From positions 1,736,001-1,800,000 of the forward strand of contig CAVPQK010000015.1 in NCBI GenBank assembly GCA_963707465.1: DNA of 64,000 nt, in the 5' to 3' direction. Shown here piece by piece: positions 61,275 to 64,000 of the stretch. This stretch comes from Bog-159 sp963707465. Its GTDB lineage: Bacteria > Acidobacteriota > Terriglobia > Bryobacterales > Bryobacteraceae. The translations under genes were made by a program, and so were the position numbers. The first letter of the stretch is position 1; every line of letters begins with the position of its first letter. Below the pieces are notes generated by a model that did no database searches, was not told the DNA's origin, and saw nothing but the letters and a program-made list of their open reading frames with translations.

Positions 61275-62338
61275 CTAGGTCCAGTCATCAGCCCAATGAA
61301 CATCTCGTAGAACCGCCCCGTGTCCAAGTCCATCTGAATCTCCACCGGCCCCCCCGCTAGCTTCGGCCTATCTTTCTCCAGCCACGTGATGGTGTTTCCG
61401 TATCCCGCCCCATGGTCGATATCCACGCTCATGTACCGGCTCTCGCGCCTGGTGATTAACGACGGATCGATCCACGCCGCCGCGGCCAGTTCGTCCCACA
61501 TGAAATCGTTCCCTTGGCCTGACTGGTAGAAGCGTGCCACGTAACGCGCCAGGGGTGTCCCCGCGGCTTCGATGCGCTTCACCATACCCGGCGTCAATCG
61601 CGTCTTGATCGAAATGTCGGTGGGGGTGCAGACGATCTTCTTCCACGGCGCGCGCAGCACGATGTGTGCCGCCTCGGGATCGAACCAGAAATTGAATTCG
61701 TGGCGCGGATTTGTGGCGAACTCCGGGTAATCGGTCTGCGGGTTCAGGCTTCCGCCCATGAATACCAACTCTCGCGCCAGCCCCGCGAACTCCGGGTCGA
61801 GTGAAATGGCCAACGCCAGGTTAGTCATAGGTCCGCCTTCGTAAATAGTTACTTCGTGCGGATACCGATGCACCATGCGCAACAGGAAACCCACCGCATC
61901 TTCCGCCGCCGGCTTGGTCGTGGGTGCGCCCTCCGCCAGCGGCGGCACGACGGACGGCGCGTGCCACCACCGGTCGTCCCACGCCCCGGCGTAGGCCACT
62001 TTGCCATAGCGCTCCTGCCAGATTTGCGCTTCCTCGCGCGTGCGCACCAGCGGAAAGGCCGCGCCGCTGAATACCGGGATGTCCGTGCGGCCAATGATCT
62101 CGAGCAGCCGGAGTGTGTGCGCGACTTCTTCGTCGCGCCATTGGTCTCCGCTTACTACGGTGATCCCCAGCACCTCCACCTGCGGCGACTGGATCATCGT
62201 CAGCAGCGTCTGCAGGTTGCTGCCGCCCGGTCCGGAACAATCTTCGTTGACGATGACTTTGCGGCGCGCCTGCGGCCACACGGCGGTCGCCGCCAGCAGC
62301 GCGACTGCGATGCCCCTAGAACAACAGCTTAAGCGCAA
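61250..62338 (-). CDS. Nucleoside hydrolase-family protein, exported, atypical metal site
   Basis: About 362 residues with an N-terminal signal-like segment (GIAVALLAATAVWPQA). Family core: SPQVEVLGITVVSGDQWRDE, HTLRLLEIIGRTDIPVFSGA, VTIYEGGPMTNLALAISLDP, ELVFMGGSLNPQTDYPEFAT and HEFNFWFDPEAAHIVL. The N-terminal calcium motif DxDxGxDD of ribohydrolases is replaced by VNEDCSGPGGSN, so the classical mechanism may not hold; an acidobacterial subgroup with an altered motif is known to me by pattern. The start is unclear: TTG at 62338 overlaps the receptor stop by 23 bases; no ATG lies between. The end (ALKGKDN) lies in a region duplicated at least twice. Confidence 0.75.
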   Translation of the reverse strand: MRLSCCSRGIAVALLAATAVWPQARRKVIVNEDCSGPGGSNLQTLLTMIQSPQVEVLGITVVSGDQWRDEEVAHTLRLLEIIGRTDIPVFSGAAFPLVRTREEAQIWQERYGKVAYAGAWDDRWWHAPSVVPPLAEGAPTTKPAAEDAVGFLLRMVHRYPHEVTIYEGGPMTNLALAISLDPEFAGLARELVFMGGSLNPQTDYPEFATNPRHEFNFWFDPEAAHIVLRAPWKKIVCTPTDISIKTRLTPGMVKRIEAAGTPLARYVARFYQSGQGNDFMWDELAAAAWIDPSLITRRESRYMSVDIDHGAGYGNTITWLEKDRPKLAGGPVEIQMDLDTGRFYEMFIGLMTGPRALKGKDN

Positions 62339-64000
62339 TCTGAACCAGCCGCGGGTTATTCACCGTGGAGTTGATCGACCCGAATCCCGGCGCGCCCAGC
62401 AGCGGACAGGCCGCGCAAATGCTGCTCCCCGGTGTCCCGAACTGCGGGTGGTTTAATAGGTTGAAAACCTCCGCGCGGAAATCCAGCTTCATCCCCTCGC
62501 GCGGCAGCATGAAATGCTTGATCGCCGAAAAATCCGTATTCACGAAGTCCGGACCGGAGAGCGGCGTCCGCGACGCGTTCCCCAGCTCCCCACTCGGCGA
62601 AGCGACGAAACAATTCGTGTTGAACCACTCGCTGATCGTCGGGTTGCTCATTACCGGATTGCAAACCTGGTTGGGGCGATTCAAGCTGTTTCCGTCGTTT
62701 TCAAAGTTGACGCCGGAATTATTGTTCGCCACCACGAAAACCGGGAATCCGGAAGTCACCTTCTGGATCGCCGTGAGTTCCCAGTTGCCCAGGATCGTAT
62801 TTACCGCCCCATTCCAGTCGCTGCCGAATGCCTTCCCCTTTCCGAACGGCAGCTCATAGATCACGCTCGCGCTGAAGTCGTGATTCAGATTCACTTGAGA
62901 CAGCCCCCAATCCAACTGTTGCCACCCCGGCAGCGGATAGTAAGGCGCGCCGATGTTGCTGCCTAGGCCGTCCGTGTAACCGGAATCGTAGTTTCTCGCA
63001 TAGGTGTAGGCAATCAACGCATACAGACCATGCCGTGCGCTCTTCGTCTCAGCTTTAATCTGCAGGGAGTTGTAATGCGCCCTCCCGTCGTCGGTCATGT
63101 TATCGATGGTCGAGTAGGCGAAGTTTGTCTCTGGAACCCCGAAAGCCGATCCGCCGGGTCCGCAACCCAGGGTATATCCGGGGGTCGAGCCGCAGGCGCC
63201 GGGTGACCCCACATTCAAGTTATTGCCATACACCAGAATGTGCGATGCCCGTGATCCTGCGTATCCGGCCGTCAACACCACCTGACCCGGCAGTTGGTGT
63301 TCCACGTTCACGTTGAACTGTTGCACCATACCCTGCTTGAAGTTAGTGTTCATCACGTTGATCGTGCCCGTGAAGTCCCCGGGCGGCGGCGACGTGGTCT
63401 GAATCGGGAACCCGGACGACAAACTAATCCCCGTAGGCGTCAACGGATTAACAGGCACATTCGCGCAATACGAGTTGGCGAACGGACATCCGCCCCCAAA
63501 GGCAAATGAGTCCGATTCGTAGGAAAAGGGCGGGTTCTGCCATAAGCCCTGGGCGCCCATGTTCCACGACGAATCGTGATAGATCGCATAGCCTCCGCGC
63601 ACCACCGTGGTCTGGCTGCCCCGGGGCTTCCAGGCCAAACCAATGCGCGGCTCGAGCGCCGTCCAGTCCATGTTGACGCCCGCATATTTGTTGGCGTTCT
63701 GTCCCGCGATCAGAAACGTCTCGCTGCTCAGCAGGAAGTTTGCCTGGCGGTTGAAGGCTTCGCTTTCAGGCGTCGTCATGGCCCAGGCCAAACCTAGATT
63801 CAATGTCAGATCCTTGCTCACCCGCCAGTCGTCCTGCACAAACGGACGGTACATCTTCCAGCGGCGCCCGGTAACATCGCCGTCGAACGCTTGATCGTGA
63901 ATCGCCAGATCCGTGAGGCCCATCATCAACGAAGCGGCGGGGTCGCCGCCCCAATCGCCCACGATGTCCCAGAACCCGTCCTGGAAGCCCACGGCCAGCA
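62316..64000 (-). CDS. Oar-like TonB-dependent receptor, C-terminal part (5' end beyond window)
   Basis: At least 560 residues of the beta-barrel of a second Oar-type receptor; the frame continues past the right edge (AVGFQDGFWDIVG). Barrel phrases match the gene at 18470-22159: MYRPFVQDDWRVSKDLTLNL, GLAWKPRGSQTTVVRGGYAI, PGQVVLTAGYAGSRASHIL, LKFxxEVFNLLNHPQFGTPG-like (LDFRAEVFNLLNHPQFGTPG), and the C-terminal VQIALKLLF ending in Phe. Several Cys pairs (GGCPFANSYC, STPGYTLGCG, CAACPLL) may form extracellular disulfides. The nucleoside hydrolase gene is directly downstream and overlaps its stop, so a linked role in uptake and breakdown of a nucleoside-like or glycoside substrate is possible. 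Confidence 0.9.
   Translation of the reverse strand, partial: LAVGFQDGFWDIVGDWGGDPAASLMMGLTDLAIHDQAFDGDVTGRRWKMYRPFVQDDWRVSKDLTLNLGLAWAMTTPESEAFNRQANFLLSSETFLIAGQNANKYAGVNMDWTALEPRIGLAWKPRGSQTTVVRGGYAIYHDSSWNMGAQGLWQNPPFSYESDSFAFGGGCPFANSYCANVPVNPLTPTGISLSSGFPIQTTSPPPGDFTGTINVMNTNFKQGMVQQFNVNVEHQLPGQVVLTAGYAGSRASHILVYGNNLNVGSPGACGSTPGYTLGCGPGGSAFGVPETNFAYSTIDNMTDDGRAHYNSLQIKAETKSARHGLYALIAYTYARNYDSGYTDGLGSNIGAPYYPLPGWQQLDWGLSQVNLNHDFSASVIYELPFGKGKAFGSDWNGAVNTILGNWELTAIQKVTSGFPVFVVANNNSGVNFENDGNSLNRPNQVCNPVMSNPTISEWFNTNCFVASPSGELGNASRTPLSGPDFVNTDFSAIKHFMLPREGMKLDFRAEVFNLLNHPQFGTPGSSICAACPLLGAPGFGSINSTVNNPRLVQIALKLLF

Overview
The window looks like a stretch of a GC-rich Acidobacteriota chromosome, most likely of the Bryobacterales (Solibacter-like) type. 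The argument rests on family content: two very large Oar-like TonB-dependent receptors with a carboxypeptidase-regulatory N-terminus, a duplicated orphan FtsX/MacB permease (ADOP), a secreted glycosidase ending in the Solibacter-type TIGR03437 domain, many secreted beta-propeller and glycan-active proteins, and FecR/DUF6600 and DUF1844 proteins. No rRNA, tRNA, CRISPR array, integrase or transposase was recognised.

Layout. 1-3.2 kb: LacD-type aldolase (cut by the left edge) and the tightly packed set DUF1844 / metallo-beta-lactamase-fold hydrolase / ribF. 3.3-9.8 kb: four overlapping minus-strand genes for secreted proteins: a small protein, a phage-tail-fibre-like repeat protein, a LamG plus GH43-like protein and a possible TIM-barrel glycosidase. 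10-15.7 kb: tetrahaem cytochrome c, then a translationally coupled set of penicillin acylase, BlaI repressor, BlaR1-type M56 protease and SDR oxidoreductase. 15.8-23 kb: Asp-box propeller protein, trans-aconitate methyltransferase, Oar receptor, esterase. 23-36.3 kb: FGE-like protein coupled to RNase R, sigma factor with putative anti-sigma/DUF4384 partner, TIGR03437 glycosidase, 72-aa protein coupled to a hydroxyacid dehydrogenase, GH42/DUF5597 glycosidase, sugar ABC ATPase and permease without a binding protein. 36.5-38.8 kb: an atypical patch with a frameshifted candidate immune effector, a small ORF, and hicB with a truncated hicA. 38.9-48 kb: ADOP permease, a 34-aa membrane protein, and a CzcCBA-type metal efflux operon that has a KDPG aldolase gene inside it and a frameshifted outer-membrane component. 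48.3-64 kb: DUF1080 hydrolase, DinG/XPD helicase, queD, ferredoxin, a 162-bp tandem repeat array, phosphotriesterase-like protein coupled to an acyl-CoA synthetase, VOC protein, AraC regulator, propeller and FecR proteins, an atypical nucleoside hydrolase, and the C-terminal part of a second Oar receptor.

Genes probably working together: secreted hydrolases (GH43-like, GHL15-like, GH42-like, DUF1080), Oar receptors, the sugar ABC transporter, LacD and KDPG aldolases suggest an oligotroph living on plant or microbial polysaccharides. The penicillin acylase/BlaI/M56 group is a plausible beta-lactam or acyl-homoserine-lactone response unit.

Three non-coding patterns run through the window. First, hairpin-rich intergenic elements (GGGCAGGC..GCCTGC and GGGCGGGCAA..CTGCCCGC types), some containing the stop codon of the adjacent gene. 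Second, a dispersed element built from about three 10-bp iterations of ATCnGCGTTC, tandemly amplified at 52.2-53.3 kb together with what looks like the 3' end of the adjacent ligase gene. Third, about eight start codons lie 6-10 nt downstream of a -10-like hexamer with no Shine-Dalgarno, which suggests leaderless transcripts; hairpin elements lie 4-20 nt upstream of five of these hexamers. All calls are from reading the sequence; no database search or computation was run.
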